Below are positions 1-8,389 of a DNA stretch of 54,459 bases, piece after piece. Source of the stretch: Paracoccaceae bacterium (lineage in GTDB: Bacteria; Pseudomonadota; Alphaproteobacteria; Rhodobacterales; Rhodobacteraceae). Position 1 is the first letter of the stretch; every line of letters begins with the position of its first letter. Location: contig JAFGTV010000061.1 in NCBI GenBank assembly GCA_016938875.1, positions 1 to 54,459 of the forward strand, in the 5' to 3' direction. Below the pieces are notes generated by a model. The model worked only from the letters and a program-made list of their open reading frames with translations. It ran no database searches and was not told the DNA's origin. A program made the position numbers and the translations under genes.

Positions 1-78
1 CCCGCCACCGAGACCCCCGGACGCCAAAATCAAAGGCAAAATAAGAACAACGCCAAATACCCCAATCACCTTATCCAC
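1..78 (-). CDS. N-terminus of an unidentified membrane or exported protein, cut by the window edge
   Basis: Reading leftward from a GTG codon at 78, an open frame of 26 codons runs off the window edge without a stop. It encodes a Lys-containing start followed by a strongly hydrophobic stretch (GVFGVVLILPLILASG) that looks like a first membrane segment or signal anchor, then a Gly-rich turn. A GGTGAG ribosome-binding-like sequence lies just upstream. The codons (ATT, TTG, CTT) are less GC-rich than those of the neighbours. The protein cannot be identified from 26 residues, and the call rests only on hydrophobicity and the open frame. Confidence 0.4.
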   Translation of the reverse strand, partial: MDKVIGVFGVVLILPLILASGGLGGG

Positions 79-337
79 AGACTCACCGGGGTATCCGTGT
101 GGCCTGCGGGCGAGTCTTTTCTTCCGGCAAGGGCCCGTGGCCGGACGGCCGCAGCGGCGGCGCCGAGGTTACAGGCGGGTCCGGTGGCAGGAATGGGCCT
201 GGTCGGCCAGGCCCATGGCAGCGTGCCTCGGGCCGATGGGTATCCCGGCGCATCCGGGGGCGCATCCGGGCCGGCGATTGATCGGCCTCCCGGCACGGGC
301 TATGCACAGGACCGAACATCGGCAGAGAAGCATCGCA
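79..337. other. Intergenic region upstream of cobU
   Basis: This 259-base GC-rich stretch separates the leftward partial gene from cobU. I looked for the conserved boxes of a cobalamin riboswitch because cobU is a B12 gene, and I do not see them. The cobU frame stays open upstream to about 137, but its translation there is Arg/Pro/Gly-rich and does not look like protein. Confidence 0.5.
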
Positions 338-844
338 TTGGGAAACGTCATCCTCGTCACCGGCGGCGCCCGGTCCGGCAAGAGCCGTCACGCCGAGACA
401 CGCGTCACGGCAATGACCGGCGCGCCGGTCTATATCGCCACGGCCCAGGCCCATGACGACGAGATGCGGGCGCGTATTGCCCATCACGTGATCCAGCGTG
501 GCGAGGGATGGACCACCATCGAAGAGCCCCTCGATCTGCCGGGCGCATTGAAGCGGACGGACGGACAGGGGCCGCGGCTGGTCGATTGCCTGACCTTTTG
601 GCTGGCCAACCTGATGATGGCCGATCGCCAATGGCAGATCGAGGCAGACGCGCTGATCGCGGTTCTGGCGCAACAGGTCAGCCCCGTGGTTCTGGTCTCG
701 AACGAGGTTGGCATGGGCATCGTGCCTGAGAACGCCCTCGCCCGGGCCTTTCGCGACGCGCAGGGCTGGCTGAACCAACGCGTTGCCAGTGCCGCCGACG
801 AGGTGGAGTTCGTCGTCGCGGGCCTGCCGTTACGGGTGAAGTGA
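338..844 (+). CDS. cobU: Bifunctional adenosylcobinamide kinase / adenosylcobinamide-phosphate guanylyltransferase
   Basis: CobU/CobP phosphorylates adenosylcobinamide and then transfers GMP to make AdoCbi-GDP, a late step of B12 nucleotide-loop assembly in the cytoplasm. The P-loop TGGARSGKS is at about residues 8-16. The RIAHH segment carries the His expected for the guanylylated intermediate. The C-terminal block VSNEVGMGIVPEN and the ending VAGLPLRVK are typical of the family. The TTG start at 338 gives 168 residues, the family's usual length, with AGAGAAG 7 bases upstream. An ATG at 302 would add 12 residues but lacks a ribosome-binding site. No other cobalamin gene is in the window, so it is isolated from its pathway here. 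Confidence 0.9.
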   Translation: MGNVILVTGGARSGKSRHAETRVTAMTGAPVYIATAQAHDDEMRARIAHHVIQRGEGWTTIEEPLDLPGALKRTDGQGPRLVDCLTFWLANLMMADRQWQIEADALIAVLAQQVSPVVLVSNEVGMGIVPENALARAFRDAQGWLNQRVASAADEVEFVVAGLPLRVK

Positions 845-1192
845 ACGCCATCCTGCGCACAGCCATGGCCGATGGCCTGATGGGCAGCCCGGTCTTTCGC
901 ACGGCATGGCCCCGGGGCGCCCAGCAGATCCCGACACCCGCACCCCCGCGACTGGGGCGCCCCCATCCGCCGACGACCCGCGAGGTTTGCGAATGCACGG
1001 GTGGCGGTTGCCATCCAAAGACCGCGCGTTCTGCGCACAGACTTGCAAGGCGGGGGCCGTTCAGCGATCTTTTTGCCTTAGGTCCCCGGATCTTGCAGTG
1101 TTTCCGGGGATCGCCCGGTGCGACGCGAACGGCGCGTCTAGGCGGGCGCAGTTACACCGCGACCGGGACGATCCGGCGAAAGGTCCGAACCC
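845..1192. other. Gene-free leader region upstream of the CDF transporter
   Basis: This 348-base gap between cobU and the cation transporter has open frames on both strands, but their translations are Pro/Arg/Gly-rich and unlike any family. The one visible structure is an inverted repeat at 1083-1110, listed separately. Promoter and leader sequence of the transporter gene presumably lie here. Confidence 0.5.
1083..1110. promoter_or_regulatory. 8-bp perfect inverted repeat in the leader of the CDF transporter
   Basis: TCCCCGGA at 1083-1090 is exactly complementary to TCCGGGGA at 1103-1110, with a 12-base loop. It lies 82 bases before the transporter start. No T-tract follows, so it is not a classical terminator. 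It could be a metalloregulator operator or a leader hairpin; this is inference from position only. Confidence 0.35.
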
Positions 1193-2080
1193 ATGCCCCA
1201 TGATCATACACACGGCACGATTACGTCTGGCGACCTTGGACCGGCCTTTCGTTGGGCGGTGGGCCTGAACACGGCCTATGTGATCGTAGAGGCGGCGGCC
1301 GGGTTTCTCACCGGCTCGCTCGCGCTGCTGGCGGACGCGGCCCACAATCTGACCGACGTCGCCGGCCTGCTGATCGCATGGGGGGCTGCGGTGCTGGGCA
1401 AACGTGCGGCGACGCGCACCCATAGTTGGGGTCTGGGCAGAGCGACGATCATGGCGGCCATGTTGAACGCGACCGCGATCCTGATCGGCGTCGTTTGGGT
1501 CATCTGGCAGGCGGTACACCGCTTTCAGACCCCGGTCGAGGTTCCCGGCCTTGCCATCCTGGTCGTGGCGCTGCTGGGCATTGGGGTGAATACCGGCTCG
1601 GCCCTCTTGTTCATGCGGTTGCGTAAAAACGACCTGAACGCCAGGGGGGCGTTCCTGCATATGGCCGCCGATGCGGCTGTTTCCGGCGCGGTGGTGCTGG
1701 CTGCGGCGGGTATCCTTGTGACCGGATGGTCGTGGCTCGATCCGACTGTCGCCATCGCGGTCAGCCTGCTGATCGCGGTCACGGCTGCGGGGCTCTTGCG
1801 CGAGGCGCTGCATCTCAGTCTCGACGGCGTTCCTCAGATGATCGATCCCGGCGCGGTGGACGACTGGCTGCGCCGACATGAGGGTGTGCGCGATGTGCAC
1901 GATCTGCACATATGGCCGCTTTCAACGACCAAAACGGCCCTTGCCGTGCACGTGGTATGCGATCACGACGACACCGACGCGCTGCTGCACCGGCTGACCG
2001 TGGGCCTCAGGCATGACTTTGCAATCGCGCACAGCACGATTCAGATAGAACGAACGGCGTGCGGCGTGAATTTTGAGTAG
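1193..2080 (+). CDS. Cation diffusion facilitator (CDF) family metal exporter
   Basis: This 295-residue inner-membrane transporter is predicted to export Zn2+, Co2+ or Cd2+ by proton antiport, with six membrane helices. The TM2 metal site is visible in LADAAHNLTD and the TM5 site in HMAADAAVS (HxxxD). The short His-rich N-terminus (MPHDHTH) and the C-terminal cytoplasmic domain with VRDVHDLHIW are characteristic of CzcD/ZitB-type members. GAAAGG lies a few bases before the ATG. Cobalt is an attractive substrate next to cobU, but the TM2 residues fit zinc-type members equally well, so the metal is not determined. Confidence 0.9.
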   Translation: MPHDHTHGTITSGDLGPAFRWAVGLNTAYVIVEAAAGFLTGSLALLADAAHNLTDVAGLLIAWGAAVLGKRAATRTHSWGLGRATIMAAMLNATAILIGVVWVIWQAVHRFQTPVEVPGLAILVVALLGIGVNTGSALLFMRLRKNDLNARGAFLHMAADAAVSGAVVLAAAGILVTGWSWLDPTVAIAVSLLIAVTAAGLLREALHLSLDGVPQMIDPGAVDDWLRRHEGVRDVHDLHIWPLSTTKTALAVHVVCDHDDTDALLHRLTVGLRHDFAIAHSTIQIERTACGVNFE

Positions 2081-2146
2081 GCGTCCACCCATCGCGTTCC
2101 GGCACGCCAGGACGCCGCGCGGCGGCTGTTCCGGGGTCCGCGTAGG

Positions 2147-3112
2147 TCAGCAATAGGTTCGTTGGTCGAGGTCGATATGCGCGATCGCGCGCTCGCACTC
2201 TGACAGAAAGGCGGCCTCTGCATCCGACATGCGGCGGTTGGGGTTGGTCAGGAGGTAGATGTTCACAAGCGGCAGGTTGTCATAGGGCGGAAGCTGACGG
2301 AGCCGGTTGAGGTCCACATCGCGACGGGCAACATGAAGCGGCAGCGCACCGATCCCGATATTCGCCACGATCATGCGCCGCAATTCGTGCAGGTTCGACG
2401 ACACGCCGCGCCACCCTGTCGTGATCTTTGCCCGGGCCCGCAACCGGGCGACAGGCTCCAGCGGGCCGCCTTCGGTCTCGGTCTGGAACGAAACCGAGGG
2501 TTCCCCCTCGAGATCGGCCAGATCAATCTCGTCGCGGGAAAACAACTCGTGGCGCGGCCCGCAGAACAGGCCAAAATACTCGCGGTAGAGCACAGAGGCT
2601 TTCAAACCTGTCGGAATTTTGTGCAAAAGACAGATTCCAAGGCCCGTGCGGTTCTGGCTGACGCGGCTGACAATTTCTTCGCTCTCGGCCACTGTGAACG
2701 CAAATGTCACCTTTGGGTGCTTTGTCGCAAAGCCATGCAGCATGTCGTCGAAATGCTCTGAGATGACGTGTGACGCCACCGCAATCGAGATGTGGCCACG
2801 CAAATCCTCGCCGCCGATTTCCAGAAGGGACGGCAGTTGCGAGATAGACCCGAAGATTGACGAGCATTGCGAATAAAGCACCTGTCCTGCGCGGGTGACT
2901 TTGAATTCATTGGGTTTTCGGATGATAAGCCGCTGACCCGTGACCTGTTCCAGCCGCTTTAGCGCCGAAGAGATCGTCGGCTGCTTCAACCCCAGGAAAT
3001 CGGCCGCGCGAGAGATCCCGCGTTGTTCGACAACCACCATGAAGGTGCGCAGGAGATTCCAATCGAGCTGCCAGGGGAACCGTTGTTCATAAGGCCTCAT
3101 CATAAATCTCAT
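2147..3112 (-). CDS. LysR family transcriptional regulator
   Basis: This 321-residue protein has an N-terminal winged helix-turn-helix at about residues 16-75 (WNLLRTFMVVVEQRGIS, AADFLGLKQPTISSALKRLE) followed by a periplasmic-binding-protein-like effector domain. It is transcribed divergently from the amino-acid transport and catabolic operon starting at 3252, the classical LysR arrangement, so it most likely senses the imported compound or a catabolite and controls that operon. The start is uncertain. ATG at 3112, 3103 and 3100 are all in frame and none has a strong Shine-Dalgarno; the later starts would leave the AT-rich control region entirely upstream. Confidence 0.9.
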   Translation of the reverse strand: MRFMMRPYEQRFPWQLDWNLLRTFMVVVEQRGISRAADFLGLKQPTISSALKRLEQVTGQRLIIRKPNEFKVTRAGQVLYSQCSSIFGSISQLPSLLEIGGEDLRGHISIAVASHVISEHFDDMLHGFATKHPKVTFAFTVAESEEIVSRVSQNRTGLGICLLHKIPTGLKASVLYREYFGLFCGPRHELFSRDEIDLADLEGEPSVSFQTETEGGPLEPVARLRARAKITTGWRGVSSNLHELRRMIVANIGIGALPLHVARRDVDLNRLRQLPPYDNLPLVNIYLLTNPNRRMSDAEAAFLSECERAIAHIDLDQRTYC

Positions 3113-3251
3113 CTATGTTAAGAATTCACATTATTTATTTGCGCGATGATTCCGGCCGTGCAAGCGTTTTTGTCAAGGCGGCCCGGTGTACCCGACCGTT
3201 TGCCCGGCCCGGAGCTGAAACAAGCCGCCAATGCACCAACAGGAGAATGAC
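3098..3251. promoter_or_regulatory. Divergent promoter/operator region between the LysR gene and the catabolic operon
   Basis: An AT-rich patch at about 3098-3145 stands out from the GC-rich surroundings and separates the two divergent transcripts. It contains CATA at 3101-3104 and TATG at 3114-3117, an inverted repeat with a 9-base centre that fits the loose T-N11-A LysR box, plus a GAATTC palindrome. It overlaps the possible LysR start codons, which would suit autoregulation. Assignment as operator is inference. AGGAG at 3240-3244 is the ribosome-binding site of the binding-protein gene. Confidence 0.5.
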
Positions 3252-4043
3252 ATGACCAAGCGCAGAACCTTTATCAAAACCGCCGTCGCCGCGGGCTCCT
3301 TCGGCCTGGCCGGCCTTGCGACCACCCTGCCCGCCTCGGCCGACGAACTGGCCAAGCTTGAGGACGCCGGCGTGATGCGGATCGCCATGTCGGGCGCGTA
3401 TCCGCCGTTCAACTTCGTCAATGACCAGAACGAAGTTGTCGGCTTTGATCCGGCGATCGGCACCGAAATCGCCAAGCGGATGGGCCTTGAGGTCGAGATC
3501 ATCACCACGGCGTGGGACGGTATCATCGGCGGGCTGCTGGCCAATAAATACGACGCCATCGTAGGGTCGATGTCGATCACCGACGAGCGCAAGAAAGTCG
3601 TCGATTTCGTCGGCCCCTACTACCGGATGAGCCGCGGCATCTTCGTGGCCGACGGCAGCGATGTGAAAAGCCTGGACGATCTCGCCGACGCGACCATCGG
3701 CGTGACGCTGGGCGAAACCCATGAAGAGTGGGCCAAGGACCAGGGTTACAAGGTGCGCACCTACAAGGGTCTGCCCGAACTTTTGCTGGAGCTTGAGAAC
3801 GGGCGCATCGACGCCATCGTGACCGATGACATCCCGGTCCTGCTCGCGATCCGCGAAAACGGCAAGGCAATCGTTCAACTCGACACATCCGGCCTAGAGG
3901 GCGTGGCGGATCAGGCCGGCATCGCCGTGCGCAAAGGCAACCCCGAACTTGTCGCGGCAATGCAGGCGGCACTGGACGCGATGCAGGCGGACGGCACCTA
4001 TCTTGCGATCGCCAAAGAGTGGGTCGGCGGCGACATCCGCTAA
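3252..4043 (+). CDS. ABC transporter substrate-binding protein, polar amino acid type, with twin-arginine-like signal
   Basis: This 263-residue periplasmic binding protein (bacterial extracellular solute-binding family 3) captures an amino acid or related polar compound for the importer encoded next. The leader reads TKRRTFIKTAV, then a hydrophobic stretch and a PASADE cleavage region. The RRxFIK core resembles a Tat signal, unusual for these proteins, which mostly use Sec. The mature protein shows AYPPFNFV, VGFDPAIGTEIAKRMG and SMSITDERKK, all family hallmarks. AGGAG 7 bases upstream fixes the ATG at 3252 rather than 3231. First gene of the operon. Confidence 0.9.
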   Translation: MTKRRTFIKTAVAAGSFGLAGLATTLPASADELAKLEDAGVMRIAMSGAYPPFNFVNDQNEVVGFDPAIGTEIAKRMGLEVEIITTAWDGIIGGLLANKYDAIVGSMSITDERKKVVDFVGPYYRMSRGIFVADGSDVKSLDDLADATIGVTLGETHEEWAKDQGYKVRTYKGLPELLLELENGRIDAIVTDDIPVLLAIRENGKAIVQLDTSGLEGVADQAGIAVRKGNPELVAAMQAALDAMQADGTYLAIAKEWVGGDIR

Positions 4044-4049
4044 GCCAGC

Positions 4050-4090
4050 CCGGCCGGCCCGCGCCCATCCGGGCCCGAGGCCGGCCGTTT
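4050..4090 (+). terminator. Long GC hairpin after the binding-protein gene, probable attenuator
   Basis: CGGCCGG at 4051-4057 pairs with CCGGCCG at 4081-4087, and GGCCCG (4056-4061) with CGGGCC (4070-4075) can form an inner alternative stem. TTTCCCCCC follows. Such a structure between a binding protein and its permeases commonly raises binding-protein mRNA over downstream mRNA. The T-tract is short, so readthrough into the permeases is expected. Confidence 0.5.
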
Positions 4091-4118
4091 CCCCCCGTAA
4101 CCGTAAGGGCCGATCCAA

Positions 4119-4766
4119 ATGGACTGGGAGCTCATTCTCAAGGTCTACCCGTATTTCCTTGAGGCCGCGTGGGTCACGATCCAGCTGTCGGTATTGACCG
4201 TCGCGCTGGGTCTGGTTTGCGGGGCGTTGGGGGCGGCGGCACGGCTCTCGCGTTTTGCGCTGCTACGGTTCCTGGGGGCGGCCTATGTCAGCGTCATTCG
4301 CGGCACACCGGCGCTGATCCAGCTCTTCCTGCTTTACTTTGGCGGGCCCCAGATCGGGATCCAGCTGGACGCGTTCGAGGCCGGCGTCATCGGCCTTGGG
4401 ATCAACATCGGCGCCTACATGACCGAGACCATGCGCGGCGCCATCATTTCCGTCGATCGCGGTCAGGGCGAGGCTGCGCGCACACTCGGCCTGTCGCAGT
4501 TCCAGGCCTTTCGCAAAGTGGTGCTGCCGCAGGCGCTTCGTCTGATGATCCGTCCGCTGGGCGTGAACATCAACGCACAGATCAAGGGGACCGCCCTGGT
4601 CGCCGCGATCTCTGTGGTCGAACTGACCTATACCGCCCAGCGTTATATCGGCTCGACCTACAAGCCGTTCGAAATGTTCATGCTCTCGGGCCTGCTCTAC
4701 ATGGCCATCATTTATGCAACCGGGAAAGGGATCACCTATCTCGACAGCCGGGTGCGCCTGCAATGA
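4119..4766 (+). CDS. ABC transporter permease, polar amino acid (HisM/HisQ) family
   Basis: This 215-residue inner-membrane subunit has about five helices. The family's N-terminal YFLEAAWVTIQLSV block is present, as is the cytoplasmic EAA loop that contacts the ATPase ([22 protein letters not shown]). It should pair with the second permease encoded 27 bases downstream to form the heteromeric channel. It sits 75 bases after the binding-protein gene, across the hairpin at 4050-4090. Confidence 0.9.
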   Translation: MDWELILKVYPYFLEAAWVTIQLSVLTVALGLVCGALGAAARLSRFALLRFLGAAYVSVIRGTPALIQLFLLYFGGPQIGIQLDAFEAGVIGLGINIGAYMTETMRGAIISVDRGQGEAARTLGLSQFQAFRKVVLPQALRLMIRPLGVNINAQIKGTALVAAISVVELTYTAQRYIGSTYKPFEMFMLSGLLYMAIIYATGKGITYLDSRVRLQ

Positions 4767-4793
4767 TCCGCCAATGCCTGAAAGGAGCCTGCC

Positions 4794-5450
4794 ATGGGGC
4801 TTGATTTCTCCGTCGTCCCCGGCTGGCTGGACACGATCTTGCTCGGTGGGCTCTGGACCATTGCCATCACCCTGAGCGCCGCAGTGCTGAGTTTTGTGGG
4901 CGGCATCCTCTTTGCGGTGATCGCGCTTTATGCACCTTGGATCGTGCGCCAGCCGTTTCGACTGTTTGCCTGGCTGTTCATGGGCACACCGCTGCTGCTG
5001 CAATTGTTCCTGATCTATTTCGGCCTGATCCAGATCGGCATCAACCTGCCCGCTTTCGTTGCCGGCGTGATTGGCCTGGGCCTGCATTTTGCTGTCTACA
5101 ACTCGGAACTGATCCAGACGGCCATCGTCGCCGTCGACAAGGGCCAGATGGAGGCCGCGCGCACCCTCGGCCTGTCGCGCAGCCAGGCCTTGCGCAAGGT
5201 CGTGGTCCCGCAGGCCGTGCGCGACGTGATCCCGCCGATCGGCAACAACATGATCGCGCTTTTGAAAGACTCCGCGCTGGTCTCGGTGATCGGGGTCGGA
5301 GAGCTGACGCTGTCGGCCCAGCTTGCCATTGGCCGCACCTACCGGCCGTTTGAATTCTACCTGGTGGCCGCTGTTTGCTACTACATCATCAACCTCGGGA
5401 TGGAGGCTGTGTTGCGCCGGATCGAACGCCGCACCGCGCTCTCCCGCTGA
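4794..5450 (+). CDS. ABC transporter permease, polar amino acid family (second subunit)
   Basis: This 218-residue membrane protein is paralogous to the preceding permease. Its EAA loop reads [20 protein letters not shown] and is followed by [21 protein letters not shown], the conserved TM block of glutamine/histidine-type permeases. AAAGGAG lies shortly before the ATG at 4794. With its neighbour it forms the translocation channel for the substrate delivered by the binding protein at 3252. Confidence 0.9.
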   Translation: MGLDFSVVPGWLDTILLGGLWTIAITLSAAVLSFVGGILFAVIALYAPWIVRQPFRLFAWLFMGTPLLLQLFLIYFGLIQIGINLPAFVAGVIGLGLHFAVYNSELIQTAIVAVDKGQMEAARTLGLSRSQALRKVVVPQAVRDVIPPIGNNMIALLKDSALVSVIGVGELTLSAQLAIGRTYRPFEFYLVAAVCYYIINLGMEAVLRRIERRTALSR

Positions 5451-5467
5451 GCCCGCGAGGAACAGCC

Positions 5468-6238
5468 ATGACCGACCCCCAGCATTTCGTCGAAATTCGC
5501 CACGCCCAGAAATCCTATGGCAAGTTCGAGGTTCTCAAGGATATCAGCCTGACCGTCGAACGCGGACAGATCGTGGCGATCATCGGCCCCTCCGGCTCGG
5601 GCAAGTCCACGCTTTTGCGCGCGATCAACGATCTGGACCCGCTGACAGGCGGCGAGATCTGGCTAGACGGCGTGCAGGTGAACAAGAAGCTGCCGCACCG
5701 CCAATACGAAAAGCACATCAACGCGATGCGCCAGCACGTCGGGATGGTGTTTCAGCACTTCAACCTGTTCCCCCACCTCACCGTGCGCGAGAACGTGACG
5801 ATGGCGCCCAAGCTGCTGAAGGGGATTTCCGAGGATGAGGCGAACAAACTCGCTGAGGAACAGCTCAACCATGTCGGGATGATCGAACGGATCGACTACT
5901 ATCCGTCGCAACTCTCGGGCGGGCAGAAACAGCGCGTTGCCATCGCCCGGGCACTGGCCATGCGGCCCAAGTTGATGCTTTTCGACGAGGCGACGTCGGC
6001 GCTCGACCCCGAACTGGTCGAAGAGGTGAACCAGGTCATGAAAACCCTCGCCGAGGAGCACATGACCATGATCATCGTCACCCACGAAATGGACTTTGCC
6101 GCCTCGGTCTGCGACCGGGTGCTGTTCATGGATCAGGGCGTCGTGGTCGAGGAAGGGCCGCCCGAAAAGGTCTTTCGCAATCCCGACCAGGAAAGAACCC
6201 GCGAGTTTCTGCGAAAACACCTGGAAGGTGCCAAGTGA
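5468..6238 (+). CDS. ABC transporter ATP-binding protein, polar amino acid (GlnQ/HisP) family
   Basis: This 256-residue ATPase energises the importer. Visible motifs are Walker [10 protein letters not shown]-loop [10 protein letters not shown], signature LSGGQKQR, Walker B LMLFDEAT and switch His in VTHEM. The ATG at 5468 is preceded by GAGGAA. An in-frame start at 5375 lies inside the upstream permease and its extra residues do not match the family. The gene ends in GTGA, which overlaps the GTG start of the aminotransferase by 4 bases, so transport and catabolism are translationally coupled. Confidence 0.92.
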   Translation: MTDPQHFVEIRHAQKSYGKFEVLKDISLTVERGQIVAIIGPSGSGKSTLLRAINDLDPLTGGEIWLDGVQVNKKLPHRQYEKHINAMRQHVGMVFQHFNLFPHLTVRENVTMAPKLLKGISEDEANKLAEEQLNHVGMIERIDYYPSQLSGGQKQRVAIARALAMRPKLMLFDEATSALDPELVEEVNQVMKTLAEEHMTMIIVTHEMDFAASVCDRVLFMDQGVVVEEGPPEKVFRNPDQERTREFLRKHLEGAK

Positions 6239-7590
6239 TCGACCAACCCTCTCACCTGTTTTACCAGTCCCGCAATCCCCGCCCCTTTCTCGACCGTGGC
6301 GAAGGCATCTATCTCTTCGACCAGTCGGGCAAGCGTTTCATCGACGGCTCGTCGGGGGCGATGGTGTCGAATATCGGCCATTCCGATCCGCGTGTGCTGG
6401 CGGCCATGAGGGCACAGATGGACCGCGCCACGTTTGGCTATCGCCTGCATTTCCGCACCGAAGCGTCGGAACAACTGGCGACGAAAACGGCGGCCATGAT
6501 GCCCGATGGGCTTGACCGGGTATTTTTCGTCTCGGGCGGGTCCGAAGCGGTGGAAAGCGCGGTCAAACTGGCCCGCCAATACGCCCTGACCCAAGGCCAG
6601 GCGAACCGCTGGAAAGTGATCTCGCGCTTTCCCTCTTATCATGGCTGCACCTTGGGGGCGCTGGCGCTGACCGGGTACGATCCGCTGGCGCGTCCGTTCG
6701 ATCCGATGATGAACGACATGCCCAAGATACCGGCGCCCACCACCTATCTGGACCGCGACAACCTGACAGAGCACGATCGCGGACTGAAATACGCCGAGAT
6801 GCTGCGCGACCGTATCCTGGCCGAAGGGCCCGAAACGGTGCTGGCCTTTATCATGGAGCCGATCGGCGGTGCATCGACGGGGGCCCTGGTCGCGCCCGAC
6901 AGCTATTACGGCCGCGTCCGCGAAATCTGCGACGAGTTCGGCGTGCTGCTGATCTACGACGAGGTGATGACCGGCGCCGGGCGCACCGGCAAATTCCTCG
7001 CAGCCGAACATTGGGGCATCACCCCCGACATCGTTGCCCTGTCCAAGGGGTTTGGCGCGGGCTATGTGCCGCTGGGGGCCACGGTGGCGGGCCCCGGGAT
7101 CGTCGAGCCGATCCTGGACGCCGGCGGTTTCCTGCACGGCTTTACCTATGCCGGCAATCCGCTTGCCTGCGCCGCCGGGCTTGCCGTCCTGGGCGTGCTC
7201 GAAACCGACGGGCTGATCGACAACGCCGCCCGCATGGGCGACATCCTCAAGGCGCGGCTCACCGGGCTGATGGATCGTTACCCCTTTATCGGCGATGTGC
7301 GCGGCAAGGGGCTGTTGCTGGCGTTCGAGCTGGTCTCGGACCGCGAAACCATGACACCCCTGCCCAAAGGGCTGAACGCGTTTCACGAGTTGGTCGAACT
7401 GGCCTACGAGCGCGGCCTGATCATCTATGCGCGCCGCACGCGGGGCGGTGTCGAAGGGGATCATTTCCTGGTCTGTCCCCCGCTTATCGTGACCGAAGCG
7501 CAGATCGACGAAATCATGGCCATCCTGACCGACGGCCTGGACGCGCTGGCAACAAAACTGGGGCTTGCGATCATGGAGGGCGCGGCATGA
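6235..7590 (+). CDS. Class III aminotransferase, candidate beta- or omega-amino acid:pyruvate/2-oxoglutarate transaminase
   Basis: This 451-residue PLP enzyme of the omega-aminotransferase subgroup has [20 protein letters not shown] for cofactor phosphate binding, [13 protein letters not shown] for the PLP-ring Asp, and [15 protein letters not shown] holding the Schiff-base Lys. A GTG start overlaps the upstream ATPase gene by 4 bases. Followed by a CoA-transferase and thiolase with no oxidoreductase, its best-fitting role is to convert a 3-amino acid to a 3-oxo acid for CoA activation. That role is inferred from the operon; sequence alone gives only the subgroup. Confidence 0.88.
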   Translation: MIDQPSHLFYQSRNPRPFLDRGEGIYLFDQSGKRFIDGSSGAMVSNIGHSDPRVLAAMRAQMDRATFGYRLHFRTEASEQLATKTAAMMPDGLDRVFFVSGGSEAVESAVKLARQYALTQGQANRWKVISRFPSYHGCTLGALALTGYDPLARPFDPMMNDMPKIPAPTTYLDRDNLTEHDRGLKYAEMLRDRILAEGPETVLAFIMEPIGGASTGALVAPDSYYGRVREICDEFGVLLIYDEVMTGAGRTGKFLAAEHWGITPDIVALSKGFGAGYVPLGATVAGPGIVEPILDAGGFLHGFTYAGNPLACAAGLAVLGVLETDGLIDNAARMGDILKARLTGLMDRYPFIGDVRGKGLLLAFELVSDRETMTPLPKGLNAFHELVELAYERGLIIYARRTRGGVEGDHFLVCPPLIVTEAQIDEIMAILTDGLDALATKLGLAIMEGAA

Positions 7591-7700
7591 TGGGCGCGCA
7601 GACCGTGCAAGGCCAGCCAGAAAACGCCCCCCCACGCATCCGGGTTGATCTGCTATTCGGGCCGCCTCGGACGCTTGCCCCGCACGAGGCGGCGGCATGA
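7587..7700 (+). CDS. Possible 37-residue coupling ORF between the aminotransferase and CoA-transferase genes
   Basis: A short frame starts at ATG 7587 inside the aminotransferase ATGA stop and ends in the ATGA that starts the CoA-transferase alpha subunit at 7697. Both junctions are therefore 4-base stop/start overlaps. The 37-residue product resembles no family I know. If translated, it would carry ribosomes across an otherwise untranslated 106-base gap. It may equally be chance; there is no homology evidence. Confidence 0.3.
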   Translation: MMGAQTVQGQPENAPPRIRVDLLFGPPRTLAPHEAAA

Positions 7701-8389
7701 GGCTGGCCGACAAATCCACGACGATGCAAGAGGCCCTTAGCGGACTGGGGGACGGCGCGACCGTAATGGTCGGCGGGTTCGGCGTGCCGGGCACCCCGTT
7801 TACCCTGATCCGCGACCTGGTGCGGTTGGGCCTGCGGAACCTGACGGTGATCAAGAACGACGCCAATGAGACCGGAATGGGCATCGACCACCTGCTTGCC
7901 TCGGGGCAGGTCACCCGCCTGATCACCACCCATATCGGCCTGAACCCGCGCGCCATCGAGATGATGAATTCCGGCGCGATCGAGGTCGAGTTCAACGCCC
8001 AAGGCATCCTTGCCGAGCGGATCCGCGCGGGTGGCGCGGGGCTTGGTGGCATCCTGACCGATATCGGTGAAGAGACGGAACTGACCGCGGGCAAACCGCG
8101 CATCGAGATCGCCGGAAAGCGCCTTGTCGTCGAAACCGCCCTGCGAGCCGACGTGGCGCTGATCCATGCCGAGCGGGCCGATCCGTTCGGCAACCTGCGC
8201 TACGTTGCGACCGCGCGCAATTTCAATCCGTTGATGGCCATGGCCGCCGACCGCGTGATCGCCGAGGCAGAGCGTATCGTGCCGCTTGGCGATCTGGCGG
8301 GCGATGATGTCCACACCCCCGGCCCTTTTGTCGACCATGTGGTCGCGTTGGGCCCCCTCAGCGAGGAATACGCCGTTGTCCGACGCTAG
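7697..8389 (+). CDS. 3-oxoacid CoA-transferase-type, subunit A
   Basis: This 230-residue subunit belongs to the family I CoA-transferases (AtoD, ScoA, PcaI type). These move CoA from succinyl-CoA or acetyl-CoA to a carboxylic acid. The VGGFGVPGTP block near residues 22-31 is the family's GGFGxxGxP oxyanion motif, and LRADVALIHAERADPFGNL matches the second signature. It overlaps the subunit B start by about 14 bases, so the subunits are made stoichiometrically. With the following thiolase the likely substrate is a 3-oxo acid; the acid itself is not identifiable. Confidence 0.9.
   Translation: MRLADKSTTMQEALSGLGDGATVMVGGFGVPGTPFTLIRDLVRLGLRNLTVIKNDANETGMGIDHLLASGQVTRLITTHIGLNPRAIEMMNSGAIEVEFNAQGILAERIRAGGAGLGGILTDIGEETELTAGKPRIEIAGKRLVVETALRADVALIHAERADPFGNLRYVATARNFNPLMAMAADRVIAEAERIVPLGDLAGDDVHTPGPFVDHVVALGPLSEEYAVVRR

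Noticed and set aside
79-337. Cobalamin riboswitch upstream of cobU
   Set aside because: The conserved B12-box and core sequences are not recognisable on either strand.
841-1203. 120-codon plus-strand frame overlapping the end of cobU
   Set aside because: Pro/Arg/Thr-rich translation with no motif, running into the transporter start in another frame.
6133-8193. 686-codon minus-strand frame across the aminotransferase and CoA-transferase genes
   Set aside because: Antisense shadow of genes with strong motifs; no coherent domain of its own.
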